Under the pieces are notes generated by a model. The model saw only the letters and a program-made list of their open reading frames with translations, did no database searches and was not told the origin of the DNA. The translations under genes and the position numbers were made by a program. A stretch of 38,572 bases of DNA from RUG13409 sp045616985. Lineage in GTDB: Bacteria > Bacillota > Clostridia > Peptostreptococcales > Anaerovoracaceae. Of this stretch, positions 22,293 through 31,366 are shown piece by piece. Where the stretch lies: NCBI GenBank assembly GCA_045616985.1, contig JAZLHU010000032.1:1-38572 (forward strand). Reading direction: 5' to 3'. The number at the start of each line of letters is the position of its first letter. Position 1 is the stretch's first letter.

Positions 22293-23285
22293 TTACTTGA
22301 ATACTTCCTTGGAGTATGCTTCGATTTCTTCTGTAAGAGCATCGTATACACCCGGGTATGTGGATGTCGGAAGACCCTGAGAAGCATTTGGAATAAAGTA
22401 GAGCTTACCGCATTCGTCGCAGGCTTTTCTTACTGCATTCTTAACCTCTTCGCGCGTCCAGTTAGGATGGTCAACGTCTGCAGAGTCGATTCCGCCCATA
22501 AATGTAATCTTGCCGCCGTACTGCTTGATAAGTTCAGGGATATTGTTGCTGTTCATAACACCCTGCCATACATCGATACCAACATCGATCATATCCGGAA
22601 CAAGTGTTGCAGCATATGAGTCGGAGTGGTGAACAATAATTTCAACACCGTGAGCCTTATAGTATCCGTAAATCTTTTCATATGCCGGCTTATAGAATTC
22701 TCTCCACATTTCAGGTGAAATAAATGTAGAAATCTGGCTGCCCCAGTCATCATGATGGAAGAGTGCATCAGGCTTTATATACTTGCAAAGCTCAGCAGCA
22801 TAGTCAAGCTCGAACTGTGTGATGCAGTCGATAAGCTCGTGCATTTCATCAGGATTTGTGTAGAAATACATAAGTGTATTCTGGATCTCACAAAGATAGT
22901 GGCACTGTTCAAATACGCCGGGAGCAAAGAAAGGAGCAACATACTGTTCGTTTCTGTCAACCTTCTCAGCCATTGCGATGAACGGTTCCCATTCCTCAGC
23001 GTCATAAACGACTCTCGGAACCTTTACGTAATCTTTCCAATGTTCTATATCCTTAACAACGATCTTGTCAGGTGTATGGACAGGGAATGCTCCGGGTGTT
23101 CCTTCCGGGAAGGACTTTGTTACACCCCATGCATTTACAACGTTATGTTCGCCGTACTGCGGGTTTGGATTTCTCTTTCCGAATGGAGAACCAACAAGGA
23201 TCGAAAGATATTCGTACTGGTTAACGAATCTTTCAGGCTTTCCGCCGTGAATGGTTTCCAGAAAGTTTTGTTTCTTTGTAAGCAT
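22293..23285 (-). CDS. UroD-family corrinoid methyltransferase (MtvB-like)
   Basis: The 330-aa protein has the uroporphyrinogen decarboxylase fold found in MtaA, CmuA and the O-demethylase MtvB of Moorella. In this group the fold moves a methyl group from a substrate to a corrinoid protein. Candidate metal or substrate residues are in HHDDWG (177-182) and HHSDS (219-223); the HxC motif of MtaA is not present. True UroD is excluded by the lack of its N-terminal arginine motif and by context. A methoxylated aromatic substrate is plausible, but the sequence does not fix it. The terminator upstream shows it is transcribed separately from acsB2. AAGGAGG precedes the start. Confidence 0.82.
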   Translation of the reverse strand: MLTKKQNFLETIHGGKPERFVNQYEYLSILVGSPFGKRNPNPQYGEHNVVNAWGVTKSFPEGTPGAFPVHTPDKIVVKDIEHWKDYVKVPRVVYDAEEWEPFIAMAEKVDRNEQYVAPFFAPGVFEQCHYLCEIQNTLMYFYTNPDEMHELIDCITQFELDYAAELCKYIKPDALFHHDDWGSQISTFISPEMWREFYKPAYEKIYGYYKAHGVEIIVHHSDSYAATLVPDMIDVGIDVWQGVMNSNNIPELIKQYGGKITFMGGIDSADVDHPNWTREEVKNAVRKACDECGKLYFIPNASQGLPTSTYPGVYDALTEEIEAYSKEVFK

Positions 23286-23344
23286 ATTTTCCTCCTTAAA
23301 AAAAATCGTACCTATTGAATTGGTTATACATATTTTATCACAAA

Positions 23345-23382
23345 TAATTTAACCTCTGCAAGTAAATGCAGAGGTTAAATTA
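23345..23382 (-). terminator. Rho-independent terminator after acsB2
   Basis: A perfect 16-bp stem, TAATTTAACCTCTGCA (23367-23382 on the minus strand) with its complement at 23345-23360 and a 6-nt loop, lies three bases after the acsB2 stop. The tail is AT-rich (TTTGTG) rather than a pure T run. It ends the cooS operon. Confidence 0.78.
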
Positions 23383-23385
23383 CAA

Positions 23386-25518
23386 TTACATCATAGGTTC
23401 CATACCAAGAACAGGATGGTTAACGGCAGTTAAGTGCTCCATCAGAGCTTCAACGTCTGTACAGATTGTTTCATCGGCAATCATGTCGGCAAAGTTATCA
23501 ATTCCGTAAAGCTCCTTGGCTGTAGCGTTGATCCTGTCTCTGAGCTGCTCCTTAAGATCCTTCGGCAGCCATACGATTCTTCCCATACCGCCTTCAGCAG
23601 CAATAAACTTCTTGGATGCGATGAACTGTTTTCCGTGACCCATAAAGCCCGGAGTCTGAACACCGCCGCCTGTCATGGACGCCATTTCGGAGAATGTCAT
23701 ACCAAGCGGTGTCATGCCTGCGTGTTCACGGTTTGTAATAACAACGCCGTTGGACATAGGCTCAATACCGCAAATGCATTCAAAGCATCCGCAGGATGTC
23801 ATCGGATCTTCCATAATGGAATATAGTGTAACATGCTCAAGCGCACCATGAGAATACTTGTTAACAGCCTCATCAACATCTGTGTACTTACCGAGTCTTT
23901 CGTCTACGCAATTGGTCTTTGTAACGATCTGACATGGTCCGTTAGGATCAAGCTGATGCGTAGCCTTTGCATCGAACCAGGAAACTGCACCGCAAAGACC
24001 AAGTCTTTCCGGAGTAACGATGCAAACGTGGCTTGGTGAGAATGCCTGGCAGAGAATGCATGTAAAGAAGTTCTCTACGGATTCGTCTGTTACGGACTTA
24101 AGTCTTTCGTCACGCTTTGCAAATGTAACGTTAGCTTCATCTCTTACGGCCTTGGAGCCCTCTGCTGTTGTGCAGATACGGATCTGGCACTTATCAACAA
24201 CGGCATCATATTCTTCCATGATCTTTGCATAAAGGATCTCTCCGATATGCTTTGCTCTGAAGCCTGCTTCATATGCACCCTTTGAAAGTCTGAGTCTGAT
24301 CATATCTCTCTGACCTGTGTGCATAACACCTTCGGCGCAGTTGATGAAGTGGTGGAACTTTCTTTCTACAACAGGCTCAAAGTCTGTCTGCCAGTTCTTA
24401 CCGTTAACTTCGGCTGTAAACGTAAGATTGATCTTTCCTCCGAGAGGAACCTCGTCAAAGTCAGGTCCGTCAAGGATAATAGCATGATCTGTGATTTCCG
24501 AAAGCTCAACGGTTTTGCAGAATTCGCAGCAGTCGACCCTTGAACCGTCTGCTTCAAGCTGCATGTCGGCCTTTCTGATGATTTCGCCGTCGAACGGGTT
24601 GCCGTATGGAACAGGAATATCGATCTTTGTAATCTTGATCTTGATATCTCTTGCTTCAAGTGAAGTTTCGATCCAATCCTTTGTATTTGTCTGAATTACA
24701 AGTGACTTCGGAACCGCCCACATGTCATTTGTATCGTCAGTAATTACAGGGAATCCCATCTGGATTGCGCCGGCACCGCAAGCAACGGTAATATCGGGAA
24801 CAGGTGCGTATGCATTGACAAATGCAAAGATTCTGTGGAACGTATAGTCGTTGAATCCTTCGTAATCGCCGAATTCTACGTTGCCGAAGATCCTTGCAGC
24901 TCTGACTACCAGTGAAATGATGTGTCCGACAGCCCAGATGTCAGGTCCGACAGGTACAAGACGAAGATCATAGCTCATCTGTACGCCTGCCTCTTCAAGC
25001 TGGTCGATAATTCCGCCGATGAGGAATACAAAGATACCTCTTGACTGATAACCCTTAACCATCTCAACAGCTTCTTCCTTGGATGGAGCCGGTCCGATCA
25101 TTACCGTAAAACCCGGAATATCTCTTGTTACAAGCGGAACACCAAGCGTTCTTACTTCTGCATCAGAGAAATGTCCGTGATATTTTGTTCCTTCATAGGG
25201 GGTCTGTGTGTAAGCATATTTGCAGGCTTCAATGATTTCAGCGGAAATAGCTGTACCGACACCGCTTGTGAAGATGTCTTTTGTCTTATAATTTCTTGTC
25301 ATCATAGCCTTAACTGCAGGGAGCGCATTCTTAAGATCTCCCAGAGTCTGAACTTTGATTCCAAGGTAGCAATAGATACAAGCAAGATAATATGCCGTAT
25401 CAGGAAGAGTCATCGGAGCATCCAAGCCAAGATCCGAAACAGCCTTATTAACCGATTCTTCAGCCCTGGCGAACATCTCGTCTGATCCTTTAAATACTCT
25501 GTCAAACAGTCCTACCAT
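23386..25518 (-). CDS. acsB: Acetyl-CoA synthase subunit AcsB, copy 2 (CODH operon)
   Basis: This is a second full-length 710-aa AcsB. A-cluster ligands C487, C490, C499, C509, C576 and C578 are all present, at the same residue numbers as in copy 1. By eye, residues 481-530 share 35 of 50 positions with copy 1 but residues 1-50 share only 18, so the CO-channel/CODH-facing N-terminal domain has diverged most. It also has an extra CCEFC group (330-334). It is the last gene of cooS-cooC-acsB2, which suggests that this copy forms the CODH/ACS complex with CooS. AAAGGAG precedes the start. No frameshift or lost ligand suggests decay. Confidence 0.95.
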   Translation of the reverse strand: MVGLFDRVFKGSDEMFARAEESVNKAVSDLGLDAPMTLPDTAYYLACIYCYLGIKVQTLGDLKNALPAVKAMMTRNYKTKDIFTSGVGTAISAEIIEACKYAYTQTPYEGTKYHGHFSDAEVRTLGVPLVTRDIPGFTVMIGPAPSKEEAVEMVKGYQSRGIFVFLIGGIIDQLEEAGVQMSYDLRLVPVGPDIWAVGHIISLVVRAARIFGNVEFGDYEGFNDYTFHRIFAFVNAYAPVPDITVACGAGAIQMGFPVITDDTNDMWAVPKSLVIQTNTKDWIETSLEARDIKIKITKIDIPVPYGNPFDGEIIRKADMQLEADGSRVDCCEFCKTVELSEITDHAIILDGPDFDEVPLGGKINLTFTAEVNGKNWQTDFEPVVERKFHHFINCAEGVMHTGQRDMIRLRLSKGAYEAGFRAKHIGEILYAKIMEEYDAVVDKCQIRICTTAEGSKAVRDEANVTFAKRDERLKSVTDESVENFFTCILCQAFSPSHVCIVTPERLGLCGAVSWFDAKATHQLDPNGPCQIVTKTNCVDERLGKYTDVDEAVNKYSHGALEHVTLYSIMEDPMTSCGCFECICGIEPMSNGVVITNREHAGMTPLGMTFSEMASMTGGGVQTPGFMGHGKQFIASKKFIAAEGGMGRIVWLPKDLKEQLRDRINATAKELYGIDNFADMIADETICTDVEALMEHLTAVNHPVLGMEPMM

Positions 25519-25530
25519 TATTTATCTCCT

Positions 25531-26301
25531 TTATTTTTCCTTCTGATCAATGCGGGTCTTGATTGCCCTGATCTCTTCTACAGCCGAGGGGCTGACATCG
25601 TAGGGGGAAATCCCCCTTCTGTCCGCATCTATGACCTCCGGATTGTAGTGAATAAAACCTAAAATATTTTCTTCGGGGATTCTGCTTCTGATGAAAGCTT
25701 CATCTTCGGCATCCCTGACTTTATTTGCAACCACGTTCACATTCGTAACGCCGAGGTCTTTTGCAAGCTGTTTGACCTTTTCATAAGTCTGGATACTTCT
25801 TGCCCCCGGTTCAATTACCACGATGAACTGGTCCATGCAGCTTGCCGTGCCTCTTCCGAGATGTTCAAGTCCTGCTTCCATATCCATGATTACCACATCG
25901 TCTCTTTGCAAAACGAGGGACTGGATAATGGATTTGAGCATTACATGCTCAGGACACACACAGCCGCCGCCTCCGGTTTCGACAGTTCCCATAACCAAAA
26001 GCTTAACGCCGTTGATATCCTTTGAGAACTTGTCGGGAATATCTGAAACCTGCGGATTTAATTTGAAAAACTTATTTGCATAGTTGGCTCCGGTGCGCTC
26101 CTCTACAAGATCGCGCATTTTGGAGATAGGAACTATTGCATTTACCTCTTCCTCTGAAAGCCCCAGCGCCAACCCGAGGTTTGCATCAGGATCGACATCG
26201 GCTGCAAGAACTCTTTTGCTCTCTGCGGCATAGAGCCTTGCCAGCGTGGAGGATAAGGTCGTTTTTCCTACTCCGCCCTTGCCTGTTACGGCTATTTTCA
26301 T
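25531..26301 (-). CDS. cooC: CooC-type nickel-insertion ATPase (copy 2)
   Basis: The 256-aa MinD-like ATPase has Walker A GKGGVGKTT (residues 7-15) and the metal-binding CVC motif (C114, C116, followed by PEH) that holds nickel at the dimer interface. It is placed 5 bp after cooS and 12 bp before acsB2, so it likely loads nickel into the C-cluster of CooS. It is clearly diverged from copy 1, which has CYC in a different local sequence, supporting separate client proteins. A switch-type EAGLEHLGRG block (around residues 142-151) fits the SIMIBI class. Confidence 0.92.
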   Translation of the reverse strand: MKIAVTGKGGVGKTTLSSTLARLYAAESKRVLAADVDPDANLGLALGLSEEEVNAIVPISKMRDLVEERTGANYANKFFKLNPQVSDIPDKFSKDINGVKLLVMGTVETGGGGCVCPEHVMLKSIIQSLVLQRDDVVIMDMEAGLEHLGRGTASCMDQFIVVIEPGARSIQTYEKVKQLAKDLGVTNVNVVANKVRDAEDEAFIRSRIPEENILGFIHYNPEVIDADRRGISPYDVSPSAVEEIRAIKTRIDQKEK

Positions 26302-26306
26302 AATTC

Positions 26307-28211
26307 CTAAATTCCCAGAGCCTTTCTCTTAGCTTCGATTTCTGCAATCATCTTATCGCCAAGTGAATCAATGTCTGTATCTACAATAAAGTGAGCTTCA
26401 AAGTTCTTCTGGCAGTAACCGTCTTCACCCTGAAGAATGTCTACAACTTCCGTAGAACCCTTTGTGTAAGGATCAACACCCAGGTATGTATCAATACCTG
26501 TGGCAACTACATAGTTACCGATGGACACAGCCTTTTCAGACATCCATTCAGGTGCGCATCCTACAAGAGGAATCTGGGAAATATTAATTCCCCAATCCTT
26601 TGCAATATCAGAAGCAAGGATCATCATTCTTGAAATATCTACGCAGGAACCCATGTGCAGTACAGGAGGGATCCCAACAAGGTCGCAGACTCTTCTTAAA
26701 CCTTCGCCGCAATATTTCTTTGCCTCAAGGTCCATAAGTCCCGCCTTAGCAGCAGCCTGCGCGGAGCAGCCTGAAAGAACAAGAATGATATCGTTTTCAA
26801 GAAGCTTCTTCATAAGACCGATGTGAGCCGTGTCGGGTCTTACCTTCGGATTGTTGCAGCCAACCATAGCTACGGCACCGCGGAGTACGCCGGACTTTAC
26901 ACAATCGATAAGAGGCTTCATCGTGCCGTATTCATCAATATGAGAATTGCAAACACCGTCAAGCTCCTTTTTGATAGCTTCTACCGAATAACCTACTCTT
27001 GCCTTAGTTTTAAGCTGCGGAATGTTAACAAGTTCCGGCTTTCTGTTCTTAAAGTTTTCAATTGCAAGCTTTACGATAGCCTTTGCATTTTCAGCAGCCG
27101 TTTTTTCGGAAAATTCTATGAACTCCGAGTCCGGCATCCTTGCAATCTGAGATGTAGTGATGAACTTTGTATGGAAGCACTTGGAAAGAGGTCCGAGTGC
27201 GGGGAAAATACACTGTACGTCAACTACGATAGCTTCGCAGGCACCTGTCAGCACAACGTTTTCCTGCTGGAGGAAGTTACCTGCCATAGGGATTCCGAGT
27301 CTCATTGCAACTTCATTACCCGTGCAGCAAACACCTGATACCGTGATCCCCTTAGCACCCATTTCCTTAGCGTAAGCAATCATTTCAGGATCGTTTGCGT
27401 AAAATACAACCATTTCGGAAAGTGATGGATCGTGACCGTGAACAACGATGTTTACGTTTTCGGCTTCCATAACTCCGATATTAGCTTCCGTGTCAACCGG
27501 CTTTGGTGTCCCGAAAAGCACGTCGGACATTTCGGTACCGCACATTGATCCGCCCCAGCCGTCAGCAAGTCCCGATCTTAATGATTGATGAATAAGAGCC
27601 TCCGGGAGTGAAGAGCAGCCCATGTGTGTCATGTGCATATCTGTAGAAATTTCTCTGTCGATTGCTCTCGGCTCGATTCCTGCCTTGGCCCAAAGCTCCT
27701 GAGTGTGCTGCGGGGCGCGTTTAATCCATCTCTGGGTCCCGAATGGCTTGCCGTATTCCATAAGAGCTGCTTCTGCAACCTCGTGCGCAAGGTCGTAGAT
27801 ATCTTTTCCTTCTGTTTCAATATCCCATTCCTCAGCAATTCGCTTAAGCTTTTCGGGATCCTTTACCTGATAAGCTCCACCCTCTTTTGCCTGATAAAGA
27901 GTGTGACAGATTCCGCGACCGTGGTCGGAGTGTGCAGCGGAGCCACCTGCTGTGAAACGCAGATAGTTTCTTGCAACAATTCCGTTTACGTCGCAGCCGC
28001 AAATTCCGCGCGGAGACTTTGGAGTAATTCTGCAAGGTCCCATTGAACAAATACGGCAGCAGGTACCTTCTTCACCGAATTTGCAGTGAGGAGTCTGATT
28101 CTTAACTCTCTGCTGCCACGTATCGGCATTGAGCTTTGCTGCAGTCTCGAGGAGCGAATTTGTAGCCTCCTCCATTTGTTCGACTGTGATTAGATTGTCC
28201 CAATTTTCCAT
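26307..28211 (-). CDS. cooS: Carbon monoxide dehydrogenase catalytic subunit
   Basis: This 634-aa CooS/AcsA interconverts CO2 and CO. All metal ligands are visible: D-cluster C43 and C51, and B-cluster C52, C55, C60 and C71. For the Ni-4Fe-5S C-cluster they are H260, C295 (or C296), C334, C452, C482 and C523. The catalytic acid-base His in SAAH (H94) and Lys in SEK (K560) are also present. The full set argues for an active enzyme. It leads the cooS-cooC-acsB2 operon, so it likely makes CO for AcsB. ATAGGAG precedes the start. Its promoter carries the inverted repeat shared with the acs operon promoter. An energy-linked CooS is less likely because no cooF or hydrogenase is nearby. Confidence 0.96.
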   Translation of the reverse strand: MENWDNLITVEQMEEATNSLLETAAKLNADTWQQRVKNQTPHCKFGEEGTCCRICSMGPCRITPKSPRGICGCDVNGIVARNYLRFTAGGSAAHSDHGRGICHTLYQAKEGGAYQVKDPEKLKRIAEEWDIETEGKDIYDLAHEVAEAALMEYGKPFGTQRWIKRAPQHTQELWAKAGIEPRAIDREISTDMHMTHMGCSSLPEALIHQSLRSGLADGWGGSMCGTEMSDVLFGTPKPVDTEANIGVMEAENVNIVVHGHDPSLSEMVVFYANDPEMIAYAKEMGAKGITVSGVCCTGNEVAMRLGIPMAGNFLQQENVVLTGACEAIVVDVQCIFPALGPLSKCFHTKFITTSQIARMPDSEFIEFSEKTAAENAKAIVKLAIENFKNRKPELVNIPQLKTKARVGYSVEAIKKELDGVCNSHIDEYGTMKPLIDCVKSGVLRGAVAMVGCNNPKVRPDTAHIGLMKKLLENDIILVLSGCSAQAAAKAGLMDLEAKKYCGEGLRRVCDLVGIPPVLHMGSCVDISRMMILASDIAKDWGINISQIPLVGCAPEWMSEKAVSIGNYVVATGIDTYLGVDPYTKGSTEVVDILQGEDGYCQKNFEAHFIVDTDIDSLGDKMIAEIEAKRKALGI

Positions 28212-28257
28212 TGGCTATCTCCTATATTAATATAACTAAGCATTAACTACCGTATAT

Positions 28258-28302
28258 ATTCTACGACTTTGTTAATCAAAAAACATTGTAGAATCCTACA
28301 AT
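28258..28302 (-). promoter_or_regulatory. Activator-type promoter of the cooS operon
   Basis: On the minus strand an 18-bp inverted repeat ATTGTAG-GATT-CTACAAT (28285-28302, perfect 7-bp arms) lies exactly 21 bp upstream of a TAGAAT -10 (28258-28263), centred near -42. It matches the 18066-18083 repeat at 16 of 18 positions with the same spacing. A factor-independent reading is also possible, with TTGATT (28274-28279) and TATACG (28251-28256) 17 bp apart. Confidence 0.72.
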
Positions 28303-28308
28303 AAACCC

Positions 28309-28356
28309 ATCCCCTATTAGGGGATTTATACCCTCAAAAAGGCTTGTAAGAGCCTT
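28309..28356. promoter_or_regulatory. Two further inverted repeats between cooS and the V-ATPase operon
   Basis: ATCCCCTA-T-TAGGGGAT (28309-28325) is a perfect 8-bp-arm palindrome lying just upstream of the cooS activator-like site. AAGGCT-N6-AGCCTT (28339-28356) follows. Either could be an operator for the divergent operons. Neither is followed by a T run that would make it a clear terminator. Confidence 0.45.
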
Positions 28357-28426
28357 AAATTATGTTAAAATATTAACATTATTAGCCTTTCTGCCACGTT
28401 TATTAAATAACAAACACCTTATTTTG

Positions 28427-28455
28427 TTGTTGAGTGCACATGCACAAGATATAAT
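28427..28455 (+). promoter_or_regulatory. Sigma-A promoter of the V/A-type ATPase operon
   Basis: TTGTTG (28427-28432) and a perfect TATAAT (28450-28455) are spaced 17 bp apart, 48 bp before the first start codon. The spacer holds GTGCA-CA-TGCAC, a 12-bp inverted repeat where a repressor could bind. Confidence 0.72.
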
Positions 28456-28503
28456 AGTGTAGATAAATAATTTATATTTCTGAATTTTTATAAGGAGATT
28501 GTC

Positions 28504-29064
28504 ATGGAACTTCAAATCAACGATTTGGTTTCCGCCATCAAAAAGGATGGGATTGATACTGCCAGCAAAGAAGCAGAAATTATCATTTCCGATGCCAGAA
28601 AACAAGCGGAATCAATTATCGCAAATGCGAAAGCTGAAGCCCAAAAAATCAAGGAGGCTTCAGAGAAGGAAATCAGGATTTTCGAAGACAGTGCCAGGAT
28701 CAGTGCAGAGCAGGCAAAGCGCGATGCCGTACTTGCCTTTAAAGCACAGCTTCAGGCAGAATTTGAAAAACTTCTTTCCGCAGACGTCAGCAAAGCTCTT
28801 GATGATAAGCTTTTAGCAAAACTTATACTCGCCGCAGTAAACGGAGAAGATGTATCATCCTACGCTGCAGAGCTGGCCGCTGTTTCCGACGGACTCAAAG
28901 CAGAGCTTGCCGACGAGATCAAAAACGGTCTGGAGATACGCTTATCAAAGAGTGCTAAAGGCGGGTTTAAACTTGCAGCAAAAGACGGGTCCGGATACTT
29001 CGACTGTTCAGACGAAGAAATCACCGGAATGCTGATGCCTTTCTTCCGTGAAATCCGCCTGTAA
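28504..29064 (+). CDS. V/A-type ATPase subunit E
   Basis: The 186-aa protein has a long N-terminal Ala/Lys/Glu-rich helix (about residues 15-85) and a mixed C-terminal domain, the architecture of the peripheral-stalk subunit E that links the catalytic head to subunit I. It is the first gene of the E-DUF2764-A-B-D-I-K operon. ATAAGGAG precedes the ATG. There is no separate subunit G/H gene, which is usual in this operon type. Assignment rests on architecture and position, because subunit E sequences diverge widely. Confidence 0.8.
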   Translation: MELQINDLVSAIKKDGIDTASKEAEIIISDARKQAESIIANAKAEAQKIKEASEKEIRIFEDSARISAEQAKRDAVLAFKAQLQAEFEKLLSADVSKALDDKLLAKLILAAVNGEDVSSYAAELAAVSDGLKAELADEIKNGLEIRLSKSAKGGFKLAAKDGSGYFDCSDEEITGMLMPFFREIRL

Positions 29065-29074
29065 GGAGGTATAA

Positions 29075-29596
29075 ATGGCTTCGTATTATTATCTGATTTC
29101 GAGTTTGCCGATGCTCAAAACCGACGGAACCATCCCGATGAGTTTCGAAGACTTTTTAGAGCAATGCAAGCCCAATGTCAGTGCAGCCACATACCGATCA
29201 TTATGCAAGCTCGAATCCACTGAAAACGGGCATCCGATGCTTAAGGAATGGTCACATTTCCGCAGCATACTCATGGATGAGGCAGCTTTCCAGAGAAAAA
29301 TAAAACTCGGAAAGCCTGCCGCTCCTCCTGACAACAGAGAATCAGAGATTGCAAACACAGTTGCGGCTGCATTGACTGCCAAAAACCCGCTGATATCAGA
29401 ACAGATACTATTGGATCTTGAATTCAGGAAAATAGATGCAATGATGGGTCTGCATAGCTTTGACGACTATTACCTCTTCGGTTATGCAATCAAGCTCAAA
29501 CTTCTTGAAAGACAGACTGTATTTAAACAAGAAGACGGCAGCAGAGAATTCAGGGCACTGTTCAATGGCGTAAAGAATCAAATTCTAAGCATGTAA
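29075..29596 (+). CDS. DUF2764-family V-ATPase-associated protein
   Basis: The 173-aa protein begins YYYLISSLPMLKTDGTIPMSFEDFL, close to what I recall of DUF2764. That family occupies the second position in V-ATPase operons of Bacteroidetes, spirochaetes and chlamydiae, where subunit C is otherwise missing. It probably fills the place of the central-stalk connector (C/d) subunit, but this is inferred. It starts 10 bp after subunit E and 28 bp before subunit A. It has no membrane segment. Finding this operon type in an acetogenic Firmicute is less usual than the I-K-E-C-F-A-B-D type. Confidence 0.72.
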   Translation: MASYYYLISSLPMLKTDGTIPMSFEDFLEQCKPNVSAATYRSLCKLESTENGHPMLKEWSHFRSILMDEAAFQRKIKLGKPAAPPDNRESEIANTVAAALTAKNPLISEQILLDLEFRKIDAMMGLHSFDDYYLFGYAIKLKLLERQTVFKQEDGSREFRALFNGVKNQILSM

Positions 29597-29624
29597 TCTG
29601 CATTGGTTTATTGGAGAATTATTT

Positions 29625-31355
29625 ATGGATAAAATAACTGGATATGTAACCGGAGTAAACGGAAACCTGGTAACAGTAGGGTTTAACGGCTCCATAAAGA
29701 AAAACGAAGTAGGCTACATACTCTGCGGAGACACCCGTCTTAAGGGCGAGGTAATTCGTGTAAACGGTGAAACCGCAAGCATGCAGATCTATGAAATGAC
29801 CAACGGCGTTAAGGTCGGAGATTCTGTAGAATTTACAGGAGAACTGATGAGCGTTGAACTTGGACCCGGACTTTTAACACAGGTTTTCGACGGACTCCAA
29901 AATCCTCTTCCCGAACTTGCAGCGCAGTGCGGCTTCTTCCTCCAGCGCGGAGTATATCTCGATCCTATTCCAAACAAGGATTGGGAATTCACTCCAATCG
30001 CAAAGGTCGGAGATAAGGTTGAAGCAGGCGACGCATTAGGAAGCGTACCGGAAGGACTTTTCACTCACCTCATCATGGTACCGTTCGGCACCAAGGACGA
30101 AGGCTGGACCGTAAAGTCAATCAAAGAAAAAGGAACATATAATGTAAGAGATACCGTAGCCGTAATCGTAAACGAAAACGGCGTTGAAAAAGAACTCAGC
30201 ATGGTATTCACACAGCCTGTAAAAGAAGCTGTAAAGTGTTATGAAGAAAGACTTCGTCCGGACGAAACACTTATTACACAGCTGCGCTGTATCGACACCT
30301 TCCTTCCTGTTGCAAAAGGCGGAACATTCTGCGTTCCGGGACCTTTCGGCGCAGGGAAAACCGTACTTCAGCACATGGAAGCCAAAAACTCTGCCGTAGA
30401 TATTGTAATCGTTGCAGCATGCGGCGAACGTGCAGGCGAAGTTGTAGAAGTACTTAAAGAATTCCCTGAATTGGAAGACCCGAAAACAGGTCGCTCCCTC
30501 ATGGAAAGAACAATCATTATTTGCAACACATCGTCAATGCCTGTAGCTGCTCGTGAAGCTTCTGTATACACAGCGGTAACAATGGCAGAATATTATCGCC
30601 AGATGGGATTGGACGTACTTCTTCTTGCAGACTCCACCTCAAGATGGGCACAGGCAATGAGAGAAATGAGCGGACGCCTTGAAGAAATTCCCGGTGACGA
30701 AGCTTTCCCTGCTTACCTTGAATCGGTAATTGCTTCGTTCTATGAAAGAGCAGGAAAAGTAAGACTTAAAAGCGGCAAGATCGCTTCTGTAACAATCGGC
30801 GGAACAGTATCACCTGCCGGCGGAAACTTTGAAGAACCTGTAACACAGGCAACCTTAAAGGTAGTAGGAGCCTTCCACGGACTTTCAAGAGAACGTTCCG
30901 ATGCCCGTAAGTATCCTGCAATTCACCCGATCGACTCCTGGTCAAAATACACAGGCGTTGTAGATATGGAAAGAGTTGAATTTGCAAGAGACATTCTTAA
31001 AAAGAGTACCGAAATCAACCAGATGATGAAGGTTATCGGCGAAGAAGGAACCTCTTCAGAAGACTACATTACCTATCAAAAAGGCGAACTTCTGGATGCT
31101 GTATATCTTCAGCAAAACTCATTCGATCCTGTCGATGCAGCCTGCTCACCTGAAAGACAGCAATACATCTTCAATGTTTTGTACGATATTCTGAAATCAA
31201 ATTATAACATCACAGAGAAGAGAGAGATCCGCGGATTCTTCAATCAGCTCAGGCAAGAGTACCTTGACTGGCATAACACAGAATTCGGTTCAGATGAATT
31301 CAAGGCACAGCAGCAGCGCTTGGTCAACTTCTACAAGAACCAGGCAGCTGAATAA
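29625..31355 (+). CDS. atpA: V/A-type ATPase catalytic subunit A
   Basis: The 576-aa catalytic subunit has the P-loop GPFGAGKT (residues 239-246) and the LADSTSRWAQAMREMSGRLEEIPGDEAFPAYL catalytic block that is almost invariant in A subunits. A non-homologous-region-like insertion lies between about residues 110 and 200, as expected for V/A rather than F1 beta subunits. ATP hydrolysis or synthesis at this subunit is coupled to ion flow through K and I. The gene lies 11 bp before subunit B. Confidence 0.96.
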   Translation: MDKITGYVTGVNGNLVTVGFNGSIKKNEVGYILCGDTRLKGEVIRVNGETASMQIYEMTNGVKVGDSVEFTGELMSVELGPGLLTQVFDGLQNPLPELAAQCGFFLQRGVYLDPIPNKDWEFTPIAKVGDKVEAGDALGSVPEGLFTHLIMVPFGTKDEGWTVKSIKEKGTYNVRDTVAVIVNENGVEKELSMVFTQPVKEAVKCYEERLRPDETLITQLRCIDTFLPVAKGGTFCVPGPFGAGKTVLQHMEAKNSAVDIVIVAACGERAGEVVEVLKEFPELEDPKTGRSLMERTIIICNTSSMPVAAREASVYTAVTMAEYYRQMGLDVLLLADSTSRWAQAMREMSGRLEEIPGDEAFPAYLESVIASFYERAGKVRLKSGKIASVTIGGTVSPAGGNFEEPVTQATLKVVGAFHGLSRERSDARKYPAIHPIDSWSKYTGVVDMERVEFARDILKKSTEINQMMKVIGEEGTSSEDYITYQKGELLDAVYLQQNSFDPVDAACSPERQQYIFNVLYDILKSNYNITEKREIRGFFNQLRQEYLDWHNTEFGSDEFKAQQQRLVNFYKNQAAE

Positions 31356-31366
31356 AGGAGGCCGTT

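Noticed and set aside
22293..23285. Haem biosynthesis uroporphyrinogen decarboxylase
   Set aside because: It lacks the N-terminal arginine motif of true UroD, there are no haem genes nearby, and the corrinoid context fits the methyltransferase branch.
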